DNA of 35,742 bases from Lachnospiraceae bacterium (GTDB lineage: Bacteria > Bacillota > Clostridia > Lachnospirales > Lachnospiraceae): NCBI GenBank assembly GCA_016281085.1, contig JAEEHY010000002.1, forward strand, positions 1 through 35,742. The letters are read 5' to 3'. Positions 1-7,982 of this stretch are shown here, one piece after another; the first letter of the stretch is position 1; each line of letters starts with the position of its first letter. The notes under the pieces are model-generated. The model saw only the letters and a list, made by a program, of their open reading frames with translations. It did no database searches and was not told where the DNA came from. Both the position numbers and the translations under genes were made by a program.

Positions 1-34
1 GATCAAATGACACCAAAGAAAATCAACTCGGTTC

Positions 35-1816
35 TTATGGATAAACCTCGAGTGTATCAAGCGGGATCGAAATAAGGATCGTAGTGCCCACCCCCTTCTC
101 ACTCTCAACAGCAACCGAGGATCTCTCACTCGTATGCATCTTAAGACGCAGACATGCGTTTATTACGCCCACATGCTTTCCCGCTCTGAGATCATCAATG
201 GTACAGCTGACTAAACGTTCATTCAATGACCTGACCTCATTATCATCCATTCCGTCTCCCGTATCCTCTACTTCCATATACAGCCGGTCAGCCTGTTCGT
301 AAACCCTTATATAAATATATGTTACTCCGGCCTTATGCTCCGCACCGTGGACACAGGCGTTCTCGACGAAGGTTTCAAGCGTGAGCTTCGGGATATAGTA
401 ATTCTCGCAGCCGTTCCTTATGCTTATCTGATAGCTCAGCTTATCACCGAACCGGTACTTCTGAAGCTCAAGGTAGGCTTCCACAAACCGTATCTCATCC
501 TTGATCCTGATATTGTCATCCGACCAGTTGACATTCTGCCTCTGCAGAAGGGCAAGGCGTTCGATCATCCCGGCAGTCTCATCCTCCTTCTTTATAACGC
601 TGTGCATCCTTATACTCTCAAGCACATTGAAAAGGAAGTGGGGATTGATCTGCGAATGGAGCGCATCAAGCTCCGCCTGCCGTCTTGAAAGCTCCAGCTC
701 CTGTTTTCTCAGACGCTCCTCATATACAGTCCTGATAAGGTCCTTAAGACGCGTGACCATCTTATTGTAATTACGCATGAGGTTTCCGATCTCATCTTTT
801 CCTTCCGCATCTTCTATCGTTTCAAGACTGTCGTAAGCCGCGTTCACATTGTCAAAAGAATCATTCAGTATCCTCAGCCTGCTCACGAACGACCGGTTTA
901 TCATATACATCAGGATCGCCGGGAGCAGTATGTTAACGAGAAGAAGAAGTACCAGCAGAGGCAGCTGTTCATAAAGCTTAAGCATCGCATCTGCCTGTGA
1001 CTTTACCAGTACAGTGAGGCCTGTACCGTAAATCTCGAATTCACTCCTGTGCGCGAACAGCTCCCCGTTCTTAAGCTCCTCATACGGCGTGATAACATCC
1101 GAATAGCCTTCATTGGAATAAAGGATCCTGTCGCCCTCGCACAGATATACCGGAAGCGAGTAATTCCTGTTGTTGAAGCGCCTTACCATGGAACCGTAAT
1201 CCACTTCTATCTTAATATATTTTTCGTATTTAAGATTCTTGTAATAATCAAGCTTCCTGACTATGGCCAGACGTTTTCTGGATGTCTCTGTCCTTATTTC
1301 ATCACCGATAAAATAGCTTATCAGTACCGCATCCTTATCCGAAGCCTTAACAGCCTTATACCACTCCTCGTCCTTATGACCGTCAAGTGCGATAAAGGCT
1401 CCTCCGCTTATTATTGTCGGATTGTCCGAATACATCGTTATCGCATAGTCGCTGTCAGACAGATTTATCTGGGCGAACGGCTGATTAACAAGATCATAAC
1501 GAGCTTCGAAGAATTCAACATCGGACGAATAATCCTTATCAAGAAATTCATTTATCGATCTGTTTATGAAGAAGCTTCGTGTCATCCTGTCCGCATCATC
1601 GATGATATTTACGAAATCAGCCTCCATGGCATTGGCGATATTGCCCATTTCGTATTGTGTCCTTGTCTCCTCATCACGTCTGACAAGATGCAGTATCACG
1701 GCATCGGTCACAAACAGCGGGAGCAGCACACAGATAAGAAAGAGAACAATAAGCTTACGCCGTATCGTCAAGTCATCCAGTATTCCCTTACGGTATCTCC
1801 TGATCCTGTTACTCAT
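35..1816 (-). CDS. YesM-type sensor histidine kinase (second paralog)
   Basis: This is a membrane histidine kinase of the YesM/LytS-like family (His_kinase, PF06580, plus HATPase_c), expected to phosphorylate a YesN-type AraC-family regulator. The 593 residues read as a first transmembrane helix (about 22-43), an extracytoplasmic Cache-like sensor (about 44-280), a second helix (about 284-306), a HAMP-like linker, and a kinase core. The core has QINPHFLFN with His393 as phosphoacceptor, N-box ETFVENA (Asn486) and G-box VEDTGDGMD. It is alignable end to end with the kinase at 7983-9767, and His393 has the same number in both, which supports both starts. No ribosome-binding site precedes the ATG; a -10-like box lies six bases upstream. 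Its partner regulator is not in the window and may lie just beyond base 1. The ligand is unknown; a sugar is likely from the neighbours. Confidence 0.93.
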   Translation of the reverse strand: MSNRIRRYRKGILDDLTIRRKLIVLFLICVLLPLFVTDAVILHLVRRDEETRTQYEMGNIANAMEADFVNIIDDADRMTRSFFINRSINEFLDKDYSSDVEFFEARYDLVNQPFAQINLSDSDYAITMYSDNPTIISGGAFIALDGHKDEEWYKAVKASDKDAVLISYFIGDEIRTETSRKRLAIVRKLDYYKNLKYEKYIKIEVDYGSMVRRFNNRNYSLPVYLCEGDRILYSNEGYSDVITPYEELKNGELFAHRSEFEIYGTGLTVLVKSQADAMLKLYEQLPLLVLLLLVNILLPAILMYMINRSFVSRLRILNDSFDNVNAAYDSLETIEDAEGKDEIGNLMRNYNKMVTRLKDLIRTVYEERLRKQELELSRRQAELDALHSQINPHFLFNVLESIRMHSVIKKEDETAGMIERLALLQRQNVNWSDDNIRIKDEIRFVEAYLELQKYRFGDKLSYQISIRNGCENYYIPKLTLETFVENACVHGAEHKAGVTYIYIRVYEQADRLYMEVEDTGDGMDDNEVRSLNERLVSCTIDDLRAGKHVGVINACLRLKMHTSERSSVAVESEKGVGTTILISIPLDTLEVYP

Positions 1817-1822
1817 GGGTTT

Positions 1823-1836
1823 ATTTTATCATATTT
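1823..1836 (-). promoter_or_regulatory. -10 promoter region directly before the YesM gene at 35-1816 (probable leaderless start)
   Basis: Reading the minus strand, AAATATGATAAAAT is followed by six bases (AAACCC) and then the ATG. Either TATGAT or TAAAAT can serve as -10, so transcription would start at or within a few bases of the ATG. No Shine-Dalgarno sequence is present. The kinase gene at 7983-9767 has the same arrangement. No good -35 is visible. Confidence 0.5.
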
Positions 1837-1880
1837 GCCTGTAATGATAAAAGTGTTAAAACCAAATAAACAGCCGGCAG

Positions 1881-1912
1881 ACAAAAGACCGGATACACTA
1901 AGGTATCCGGTC
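1881..1912 (-). terminator. Intrinsic terminator of the small 88-residue gene
   Basis: On the minus strand a perfect 10-bp stem (GACCGGATAC / GTATCCGGTC) with a six-base loop is followed directly by TTTTGT. It lies 25 bases after the stop of the small gene and separates it from the downstream kinase. Confidence 0.8.
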
Positions 1913-1937
1913 CTCTTATGTTTTATTAAATTCAGCT

Positions 1938-2204
1938 TTATTCGCTCTCAAAGGGACTTACATCCATCACCCTTGAAGCATTCATCATTCCCATCTGCAT
2001 CTGCATTCCCAGTATGTCCGCAAGATTCTTTGTCTGTCCCGGCTTAAGCGGGTTCTCGTTCTGTCCCGAACTTGTCAGTCCGGAGAAATCCGTCTTACCC
2101 GAAGCCGTATCAGAACCTATCGCACTGATCTTATTCAGACTGGCTGAACTTACGCTGTTGGTATTGTAAATGTAAGGACTTGCTCCCACAGCACCTATTC
2201 TCAT
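1938..2204 (-). CDS. Small hypothetical protein, 88 residues
   Basis: I cannot assign a function. The ATG at 2204 is chosen because AAAGGAGG stands four bases upstream; an in-frame ATG at 2228 has no such site. The protein has no signal peptide or membrane helix. It is rich in Ser, Asn and Gly in its first two thirds (MRIGAVGASPYIYNTNSVS), and its C-terminal third (NLADILGMQMQMGMMNASRV) is Met-rich and probably helical. I believe similar small proteins with a conserved SPYIYNTN-like start occur in other Lachnospiraceae, but I cannot confirm this here. The gene is a complete transcription unit with its own strong promoter and terminator, so it is not part of the sugar-transport operon upstream. 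Coding status is well supported by the signals; function is unknown. Confidence 0.82.
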   Translation of the reverse strand: MRIGAVGASPYIYNTNSVSSASLNKISAIGSDTASGKTDFSGLTSSGQNENPLKPGQTKNLADILGMQMQMGMMNASRVMDVSPFESE

Positions 2205-2245
2205 AGCGCCTCCTTTACAATTAGTCACATATGTTCCTAAATGTA

Positions 2246-2274
2246 ACTATACACCAATCCGGGACATTAGTCAA
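2246..2274 (-). promoter_or_regulatory. Sigma-A-type promoter of the small 88-residue gene
   Basis: On the minus strand TTGACT (2274-2269), a 17-base spacer and TATAGT (2251-2246). This is close to consensus, about 40 bases before the ATG at 2204, leaving room for the AAAGGAGG site. Confidence 0.8.
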
Positions 2275-2312
2275 TGCATTTTTAAGTATTTTTCCGGCTG
2301 TTATGACTTATC

Positions 2313-4061
2313 CTACATCTCGGGAACGGTCTTGGTATCTCCGTATACCTCTGCCCACTTAGCGGCACGTTCATCAGATACGTCCTTACCGCCTGCTGCA
2401 AGGTATTCCTCCATACCGCTGTCCCAAACAGAGTCAAAGTCGGCAGGTGCTGCTGTTACGGCAAGGTCATATACCTCTGTTCTCTTTGAGTTAAGAGCCT
2501 CACCAACACCGCTCTCGGATGTGATCTCACCAACATTTACACACTTTGCGGGACGTGTATCCGTCTTGGCAATCTTATCGGCATCCTGAACAAGCTGAGG
2601 ATCGATATTCGCGTAGCTGTGTGCGGTTGTGAGCTCTGTAAGCTTGGCATCAGTCAAATGAAGTCCGTTACAGGTAATTGTCATGTCGATATTGAAGCCT
2701 GAGTTCTGGATATCATCACCTGTTGCTGCTATGATCTCGTATGATCCGTCATCAAGCTTATTGTGGGTCACACCCTCGTCACCGAGCTGTAAGTACTCGA
2801 TATGCTCGGGAGCTGAAATCCAGTCAAGATAAAGCATTGAAGCAAGAGGCTCATCATTTGTTGTAGGGAAGAATATCTTACGGTCGCCTGCTGTTGAGTC
2901 TACGAACTTGGTATGTGTTCCCTTTGAATCCTCGAAGGGATCGATAGCTACGAACTTGGCATCCTCGCCTACTATTCTCTGAAGGTTTGCATTGATCGAA
3001 TCCTCACCGTTTCTGAAAGGATAATCCCAGTTATGTGTGAATGCGCCTACATAACCTGCCTTCATCATGTCATCTTCTGTTGTATCGCCTTCGCCGTAAA
3101 GAGCGAAATCATTCCACATAAGTCCGTCGTTATACCACTTGTTAAGAAGCCTAACTGCTTCCTTTGTTCCGGGCTCCGTGAACTTTCTGTCATCAAAGCC
3201 GTTTACATAGAAATCATAATCAGATATTGCCGGATCGATAAAGGACTCGATAAGTGTAGCTGCTCTCCAGCCCACATCGAAGCTTACAGAATAAGGAACC
3301 ATCTTCTTGGCATCTGCGCCGAGGAGCTTGTCTGCGTTGTCTCTGAAGGCAATGAGCATATCCTCGAATTCCTGCTTGGTTGTGGGTGCCTTAAGATCAA
3401 GTGCATCCAGCCAGTCCTGACGAACGAAGGTATTAACACGGTTAGCTGTTGCCCTCTTACCTTCGATCGCCCACAGTGTTCCGTCTACAGGGCTCTTGTC
3501 CCAGTACATATTGGTCTCACCCAGCCAATCCCAGAGATTGGGACAATCAGCCTTGGTATCCTCTACTATCTGTGCAAGATCCTGAACACCGCCCATGTTG
3601 GCATATGTCTGGATGGTTGCATAACTGTATGTAACACAGATATCCGGTGCTTCGCCTGCCGCAAGAAGGTTGTTGATCTCATCAACCTCTGTCCAACGGG
3701 GTACAGCCACGAACTCAACCTCTACGTTGTGGTCTGCAAGCATTCCGTCCTGGATATACTTGGTATATTTATTGTTGGTCGGATCTGAACCGCCGTCATT
3801 ACCGCGGTCATATACCTCTACGGTGATATGACGGGTTTCAGCGAACTTACCGTCCGTAAGCTCTCCTGCTGCCGCTGACTCTGAACTGTCATCAGATGAA
3901 GCATCTTCAGCAACGGCTTCAGGCTCGGTATCAGCCGGTGCCTCTGCCGTATCACCTGTTGATGCATCGGCTGCCGGTGCCGCAGGCGCCTGTGAGCCAC
4001 ATGCTGCAAGCGAGAATACCATTGTACCCGCAAGCAAAAGTGAGATTAGTTTCTTTTTCAT
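2313..4061 (-). CDS. Extracellular solute-binding lipoprotein of a carbohydrate ABC importer (LplA type)
   Basis: This is the surface sugar-binding component of a CUT1-type ABC importer. The 582-residue protein starts with a lipoprotein signal peptide (MKKKLISLLLAGTMVFS) and a lipobox LAAC, with Cys21 as lipidation site. An acidic, Ala-rich linker (to about residue 75) leads into a family-1 solute-binding fold of about 500 residues, the size usual for LplA-type proteins. The start at 4061 is chosen over the upstream in-frame ATG at 4145 because GGAGG lies seven bases before it and the signal peptide begins there. It follows the LplC-type permease by 96 bases, a gap holding a stem-loop and a short palindrome. 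No ATPase is encoded nearby, so a shared MsmX-type ATPase elsewhere probably powers the importer. The sugar is unknown; these systems often take up oligosaccharides. Confidence 0.93.
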   Translation of the reverse strand: MKKKLISLLLAGTMVFSLAACGSQAPAAPAADASTGDTAEAPADTEPEAVAEDASSDDSSESAAAGELTDGKFAETRHITVEVYDRGNDGGSDPTNNKYTKYIQDGMLADHNVEVEFVAVPRWTEVDEINNLLAAGEAPDICVTYSYATIQTYANMGGVQDLAQIVEDTKADCPNLWDWLGETNMYWDKSPVDGTLWAIEGKRATANRVNTFVRQDWLDALDLKAPTTKQEFEDMLIAFRDNADKLLGADAKKMVPYSVSFDVGWRAATLIESFIDPAISDYDFYVNGFDDRKFTEPGTKEAVRLLNKWYNDGLMWNDFALYGEGDTTEDDMMKAGYVGAFTHNWDYPFRNGEDSINANLQRIVGEDAKFVAIDPFEDSKGTHTKFVDSTAGDRKIFFPTTNDEPLASMLYLDWISAPEHIEYLQLGDEGVTHNKLDDGSYEIIAATGDDIQNSGFNIDMTITCNGLHLTDAKLTELTTAHSYANIDPQLVQDADKIAKTDTRPAKCVNVGEITSESGVGEALNSKRTEVYDLAVTAAPADFDSVWDSGMEEYLAAGGKDVSDERAAKWAEVYGDTKTVPEM

Positions 4062-4104
4062 TTGTCTTCCTCCATAAAATGAAATGTTTATAGTTCCTGA
4101 ATAT

Positions 4105-4120
4105 CGGATGATCACATCCG
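4105..4120. other. Intergenic stem-loop between LplC-type permease and binding-protein genes
   Basis: CGGATG, loop ATCA, CATCCG: a perfect 6-bp stem with no T-tract, so it is unlikely to terminate. A 12-bp palindrome, ACCATATATGGT, lies nearby at 4141-4152, just after the permease stop. Stem-loops here often raise binding-protein mRNA relative to permease mRNA, but that role is inferred. Confidence 0.35.
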
Positions 4121-4157
4121 GTAATTCCTCTTTAAATTGCACCATATATGGTACATA

Positions 4158-5039
4158 TCATCCCTTGACCGCTCCGACCGTAACACCGTGAATGAAATAC
4201 TTCTGTAACCACGGATATATACAGAGGATAGGTATCGTAGAGAACATGACTATGGCCGCCTTAAGGGATTCATTAAGTCCCGGTGATGAGAAACCCTCCT
4301 GTGTGGCAACTTCGATATTGTTGATATTGTTGATTACATTGTACAGGAGCAACTGAAGCGGATAATACTTCTTGTCCTTCATATACATCAGGGCGTCCGA
4401 ATAACCGTTCCAGCGTCCCACCGCATAGAACAGTGCCAGAGTTGCCATAACGGGCTTGGAAAGCGGCAGGTAGATGACTGTGAGTATCTTGAAATAGGAT
4501 GCACCGTCTATCTGGGCAGATTCCCTTAAGCTTTCAGGTATACCGTAGAAGAAACTGCGCATTATTATCATGTTATATACGCTTAAGCAGCCCGGAAGAA
4601 TAAGAACAAGAGGGTTACTCAGAAGCCCCAGGGAGTTCATGAGCAGATAATTGGGAATTGTTCCCGCATTGAAGAACATGGTGATCGTTATTATGACATT
4701 GATCACCCCGCGTCCCTTAAGATCCTCGTAAATAAGCGGGTAAGCACATATAGCGGTGATCACCAGTGATGTGATCGTACAGATGATCGTTAACACGACC
4801 GTCCATACAAAGGCCCTTATGTATTTGGCATCCTTAAGTACTGTCTTGTATGCTTCAAAGTTAAGCCCCTTGGGCAGAAGATATACCTCATGCTTTACCA
4901 GAAAATCAGAGCCGCTGAGTGACTTGGCCAGAAGGTTCAGCATCGGAAGGACACATGCAAGACATACAAGAAGGCATATAATAACAAATATCATATCGCC
5001 TGCCTTTGTTTTATTTGATTTGATCATTCGGTCATTCAT
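4158..5039 (-). CDS. Carbohydrate ABC transporter permease, LplC/YtcP type
   Basis: This is one of two membrane subunits of the CUT1-type sugar importer. At 293 residues it has the family's usual length and six predicted membrane helices. The cytoplasmic EAA loop, which contacts the ATPase, reads SLRESAQIDGASYFKILTVIYLPLSKP at about residues 183-209. The start is supported by GGAGG upstream of the ATG. The C-terminus (FIHGVTVGAVKG) is typical of LplC-type permeases. It is separated from its LplB-type partner by a 238-bp repeat element instead of the usual short gap. It is probably still co-transcribed, because no terminator with a T-tract is visible between them. Confidence 0.94.
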   Translation of the reverse strand: MNDRMIKSNKTKAGDMIFVIICLLVCLACVLPMLNLLAKSLSGSDFLVKHEVYLLPKGLNFEAYKTVLKDAKYIRAFVWTVVLTIICTITSLVITAICAYPLIYEDLKGRGVINVIITITMFFNAGTIPNYLLMNSLGLLSNPLVLILPGCLSVYNMIIMRSFFYGIPESLRESAQIDGASYFKILTVIYLPLSKPVMATLALFYAVGRWNGYSDALMYMKDKKYYPLQLLLYNVINNINNIEVATQEGFSSPGLNESLKAAIVMFSTIPILCIYPWLQKYFIHGVTVGAVKG

Positions 5040-5067
5040 TTATATTTTTCCTCCTAATTCAGTATGA

Positions 5068-5305
5068 GGTAACTATTCAGAACCCCATTCGCAAAGTCGC
5101 GCTTCGCACTTTGTTTGCTCCGGGTGATGACACGCCGTTTTCACGCCGTGTCCGGTCGTCGCTCGCATGCTGATTTCGCTACGCTCAAGCTCGCTCCTGT
5201 GGTTACTTCGCCATATACATAAAATCCGACCTTCATGCCCTAAAGGACTAGCTTCGCGTCGCAAGCATGAGTCGTATTTTATGTGCATGGCTCTGAATAG
5301 TTACC
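5068..5305. repeat. MITE-like element, copy 1, with GGTAACTATTCAGA inverted ends
   Basis: A 238-bp element is bounded by a 15-bp inverted repeat (GGTAACTATTCAGAA / its complement, 14 of 15 matching). Inside is a chain of hairpins: CAAAGT/ACTTTG at 5092-5113, GACACG/CGTGTC at 5129-5152, and a long subterminal hairpin with arms 5218-5238 and 5265-5283 (CATAAAAT...CATGC). It is more GC-rich than the flanks. The stop codon of the LplB-type permease (TGG TAA) is formed by the element's own end. A second copy with the same ends and the same subterminal hairpin, but different inner stems, lies at 9789-10020. The 71-codon reading frame inside is just uninterrupted repeat sequence. No clear target duplication is visible. 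Confidence 0.8.
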
Positions 5306-6218
5306 AAATTCCTCTTTCTCCAAGCTTTCTGGATATCCAGTTGGCAAGGAGCAGGAATATAACACATATTACAGACTGGAACAGACCAACCGCTGTCGTA
5401 AGCGAGAACTGAAGACCTTTGATACCGTTCTTATACACATATGTTGCGATAACGTTCGCGACACTCATGACCATGTTATTCTGGAAAGCATACGGTCTGT
5501 CGAAGCTGCTGCCCAGAATGTTTCCGAGGTTCATGATAAGCAGTACCACTATCGTAGGTCTTATACCGGGAAGAGTTATATGCCACATCTTGGAGAAACG
5601 TCCCGCACCGTCAACCGAAGCCGCTTCATACAGCTCGGGACTTATACCGGCGATGGCCGCGAGATAGACTATCGAATTCCAGCCGAAGCTCTGCCATACT
5701 CCCATGAAGATATAGGTAGCCACCCAGTGCTTTGGATCGTTAAGGAACGGAACAGCCTCTCCTCCGAGCTTCATGATCAGCTGGTTCACAAAACCGTTGG
5801 TAGGAGCAAACAGCTGTAATGCAAGACTTGATACGATGACCCATGACAAAAAGTGAGGCATGTAAGCTATTGTCTGCGTAACCTTTTTTAACTTCTTGAA
5901 GGCAAGCTCATTCAGGATCAGTGCAAAAATGATGGGAGCCGGGAAACCGGCTATCAGATCAAGGAGATTGAGCATGAGTGTGTTTCTCAGTGCATTTATA
6001 AAATCCTTATTTGAAAAAGCCTTTATGAAATACTTAAACCCGTGATCTGACGCAAGGGGCATCTTCCACGGACTTACACCTATCTTGTACTCTTTAAATG
6101 CTATCTGGATATATACCATGGGAATATACTTAAATATCAGCAGGTATATCATCGGCAGCAACAGGAGCACATACAGCTGCCAGTATTTCTTATAGGCTCC
6201 TTTCTTCTTCTCTTTCAT
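5301..6218 (-). CDS. Carbohydrate ABC transporter permease, LplB/YteP type
   Basis: This is the first membrane subunit of the CUT1-type importer. It has six predicted helices, an EAA loop ELYEAASVDGAGRFSKMWHI in the C-terminal half, and the family's typical ending in a short basic stretch then GIW. The chosen start (305 residues, MKEKKKGAYKKYW) has AAGGATGGAGG upstream. An ATG nine bases earlier (6227, MEEM) is equally possible; the in-frame ATG at 6272 adds residues unlike the family. It follows the response-regulator gene by about 130 bases containing a -10 box and direct repeats, suggesting regulated expression. The stop codon falls inside the end of a repeat element, which appears to have inserted exactly at the end of the gene without changing the protein. 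Confidence 0.94.
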   Translation of the reverse strand: MKEKKKGAYKKYWQLYVLLLLPMIYLLIFKYIPMVYIQIAFKEYKIGVSPWKMPLASDHGFKYFIKAFSNKDFINALRNTLMLNLLDLIAGFPAPIIFALILNELAFKKLKKVTQTIAYMPHFLSWVIVSSLALQLFAPTNGFVNQLIMKLGGEAVPFLNDPKHWVATYIFMGVWQSFGWNSIVYLAAIAGISPELYEAASVDGAGRFSKMWHITLPGIRPTIVVLLIMNLGNILGSSFDRPYAFQNNMVMSVANVIATYVYKNGIKGLQFSLTTAVGLFQSVICVIFLLLANWISRKLGERGIW

Positions 6219-6286
6219 CTCCTCCATCCTTTCTTGAACAAACAAAAATGCAGTGTAAAGATGCGCCTGCAAATCCTTACTACTGC

Positions 6287-6292
6287 ATTATA
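6287..6292 (-). promoter_or_regulatory. Candidate -10 box for the sugar importer operon
   Basis: A perfect TATAAT on the minus strand, about 70 bases before the LplB-type start. The -35 position (17-base spacer) is poor, as expected for an activator-dependent promoter. Just upstream are CCCTAAAAA repeats that could bind the YesN-type regulator. A weak hairpin (ACCC/GGGT followed by six T) overlaps this spot, so it might instead be a weak terminator of the regulator gene. Confidence 0.45.
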
Positions 6293-6314
6293 AAAAATAC
6301 CCATATCGGGTTCA

Positions 6315-6344
6315 CCCTAAAAACTCAACTAAAAACCCTAAAAA
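6315..6344 (-). promoter_or_regulatory. Direct repeats, candidate operator for the YesN-type regulator
   Basis: TTTTTAGGG (minus strand) occurs twice, 21 bases apart (about two helical turns), with a third partial copy TTTTTAGTT between. They sit immediately upstream of the -10/-35 region of the importer operon and just after the regulator's stop codon. AraC-family regulators commonly bind such paired direct repeats; the assignment is inferred. Confidence 0.4.
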
Positions 6345-6345
6345 A

Positions 6346-7941
6346 TCAAGTTGGCATTCCACCGTTCTTCCGGTACTTTGCAGGTGAGATGCCCATAACC
6401 TGCGTAAACTTCAACAGAAAATAGTCCGGATCCCTGTATCCGACATTTTCCGCTATATTGGCTATCTTCTCATCGGTGGAGAGAAGCTGCTTGGCAGCCT
6501 CGTCAATACGGACAGAGCACAGATAGTCCTTAAAGGACTGGTCGTATTTCTTCTTGAATATCTGGCCAAGATATGATGGGTTAACATAATATTTCCTGCT
6601 AAGCTCACGCAGCGTCAGATTCTGTGCGTAATTGTTCCTGACCTCCCTTTCTATCTCGGCAAGCAGACCCCTCGATACATTTCTCCTTAACTGTATCAGA
6701 TACTCTGCATAAGAAAGTGCAAACCTCTTAAGGTGTGTCCGGCCGCCGCGGGTAACAGTTGCATCGAAAGCATTCTCACTGATATAATGCAGGATCTCCT
6801 CCTGATCAACCGTTTCATCCTGCTCAACCGCAAGATGTATAAGCTGAAAGATCAGGTAGTTTAAGTTCATCGAACGCATATCCGTATTAATCCCGGCTCT
6901 CTCCATTTCCAAATACAATGCGTCGACGCTTCCGTTTATCCTGGTAATATCGTTCTGCTCGATCGCCGTTATCAGCTCATCAAGATTCTGCTTGAGAAGG
7001 ACAACATTATTGTGCGAAGCCGAGACCTCATCCTCATAGTAATAGATCCTCTTCTCATTGCTGAAGCCCCTGAAGGAGCGCAGCACACATGCATTGCTGT
7101 AGGATCTTGAAAGCCTGGATATATCATCGACACTCTTACCGGCAAGGAGTACCACACCGGCATCAATGTCCTTATTAAGCACATCACACAGTCCGTCCAG
7201 ATATTCGCTCTCATTCATATGGGAGGCATTCATAAGACCATCATAGATCACGATACCTATCTCATGATCCTCCAGATAGTCAAACGCATCTCTTACAATA
7301 CAGGAAGGGTTCCCGATATACTCCTCTGCAGCCAGGCTGAGCGCATCCCTTATCTCCTTTATCTCATCATCATCCATATCCTCCAGAGATTCCGTATTGT
7401 CAACAGAAGCTATCATGAACCGGCATTTCTCCTTTCCAATGCCCAGTTCCTTCTTAACATATGCCTCATCATCTTCGTCATACCTGCCGCACAACAATGC
7501 GATCATGCTCTGCCTGAAATATGCATCTTCTATCGTTTCCCTGGCTTTGGCCACCTTCAGCTTCTCATGGATCGACTCCGTAACCTGATCCAGTATCTCA
7601 ATAAGCCGGTCACTGTCAATAGGCTTAAGCAGATAATCCATACATGAATACCGTATGGCCTGCCTTGCGTATTCGAAATCATTATAACCGCTGAGTATCA
7701 CGAAATACGCATCAGACACCCCTTCCTCACGGATACGCCTTATAAGCTCAAGTCCGTTCATCTCGGGCATCTTGATATCGGCTATGATAAGATCGACCGC
7801 ATTATCCTTAAGAAAATCATAAGCCTCGCGCCCGTTGGCTGCGCTCTTTACTATCTCAAAGCCCCTGTCCTCCCAGTCTATCACCACGGACATACCCCTT
7901 AGTATCAGCGGCTCGTCATCCACAAGCATTACCTTATACAT
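6346..7941 (-). CDS. YesN-type response regulator with AraC-family DNA-binding domain
   Basis: This transcription factor is expected to be phosphorylated by the YesM-type kinase encoded directly upstream. The 531 residues hold a receiver domain (1-120) with acidic pocket Asp8/Asp9, phospho-acceptor Asp55 (LIIADIKMP) and the conserved Lys in DYLLKP. A middle region of about 300 residues has no obvious motif. A C-terminal AraC/XylS double helix-turn-helix (about 430-525) includes LRELSRKYYVNPSYLGQIFKK and the second helix pair ending VGYRDPDYFLLKF. The start at 7941 is chosen because the receiver begins there and AGAGGT precedes it. The kinase stop is 41 bases upstream, so the two form one transcription unit. 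The likely target is the sugar importer next to it. Confidence 0.95.
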   Translation of the reverse strand: MYKVMLVDDEPLILRGMSVVIDWEDRGFEIVKSAANGREAYDFLKDNAVDLIIADIKMPEMNGLELIRRIREEGVSDAYFVILSGYNDFEYARQAIRYSCMDYLLKPIDSDRLIEILDQVTESIHEKLKVAKARETIEDAYFRQSMIALLCGRYDEDDEAYVKKELGIGKEKCRFMIASVDNTESLEDMDDDEIKEIRDALSLAAEEYIGNPSCIVRDAFDYLEDHEIGIVIYDGLMNASHMNESEYLDGLCDVLNKDIDAGVVLLAGKSVDDISRLSRSYSNACVLRSFRGFSNEKRIYYYEDEVSASHNNVVLLKQNLDELITAIEQNDITRINGSVDALYLEMERAGINTDMRSMNLNYLIFQLIHLAVEQDETVDQEEILHYISENAFDATVTRGGRTHLKRFALSYAEYLIQLRRNVSRGLLAEIEREVRNNYAQNLTLRELSRKYYVNPSYLGQIFKKKYDQSFKDYLCSVRIDEAAKQLLSTDEKIANIAENVGYRDPDYFLLKFTQVMGISPAKYRKNGGMPT

Positions 7942-7982
7942 CTGTTCTACCTCTGTTCTGTCTTTGTACTGCCTTTGCAGGT

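Noticed and set aside
1049-2047. Plus-strand reading frame of 332 codons
   Set aside because: It lies opposite the YesM kinase gene, has no ribosome-binding site, and its composition is that of an antisense shadow; it also runs through the terminator of the small gene.
3033-3788. Plus-strand reading frame of 251 codons, Cys- and Ile-rich
   Set aside because: It is the antisense of the solute-binding lipoprotein gene, with no start signals and no recognisable domain.
5073-5288. Minus-strand 71-codon frame between the two permease genes
   Set aside because: It is wholly inside the inverted-repeat element and follows its hairpins; the second copy of the element does not keep the frame.
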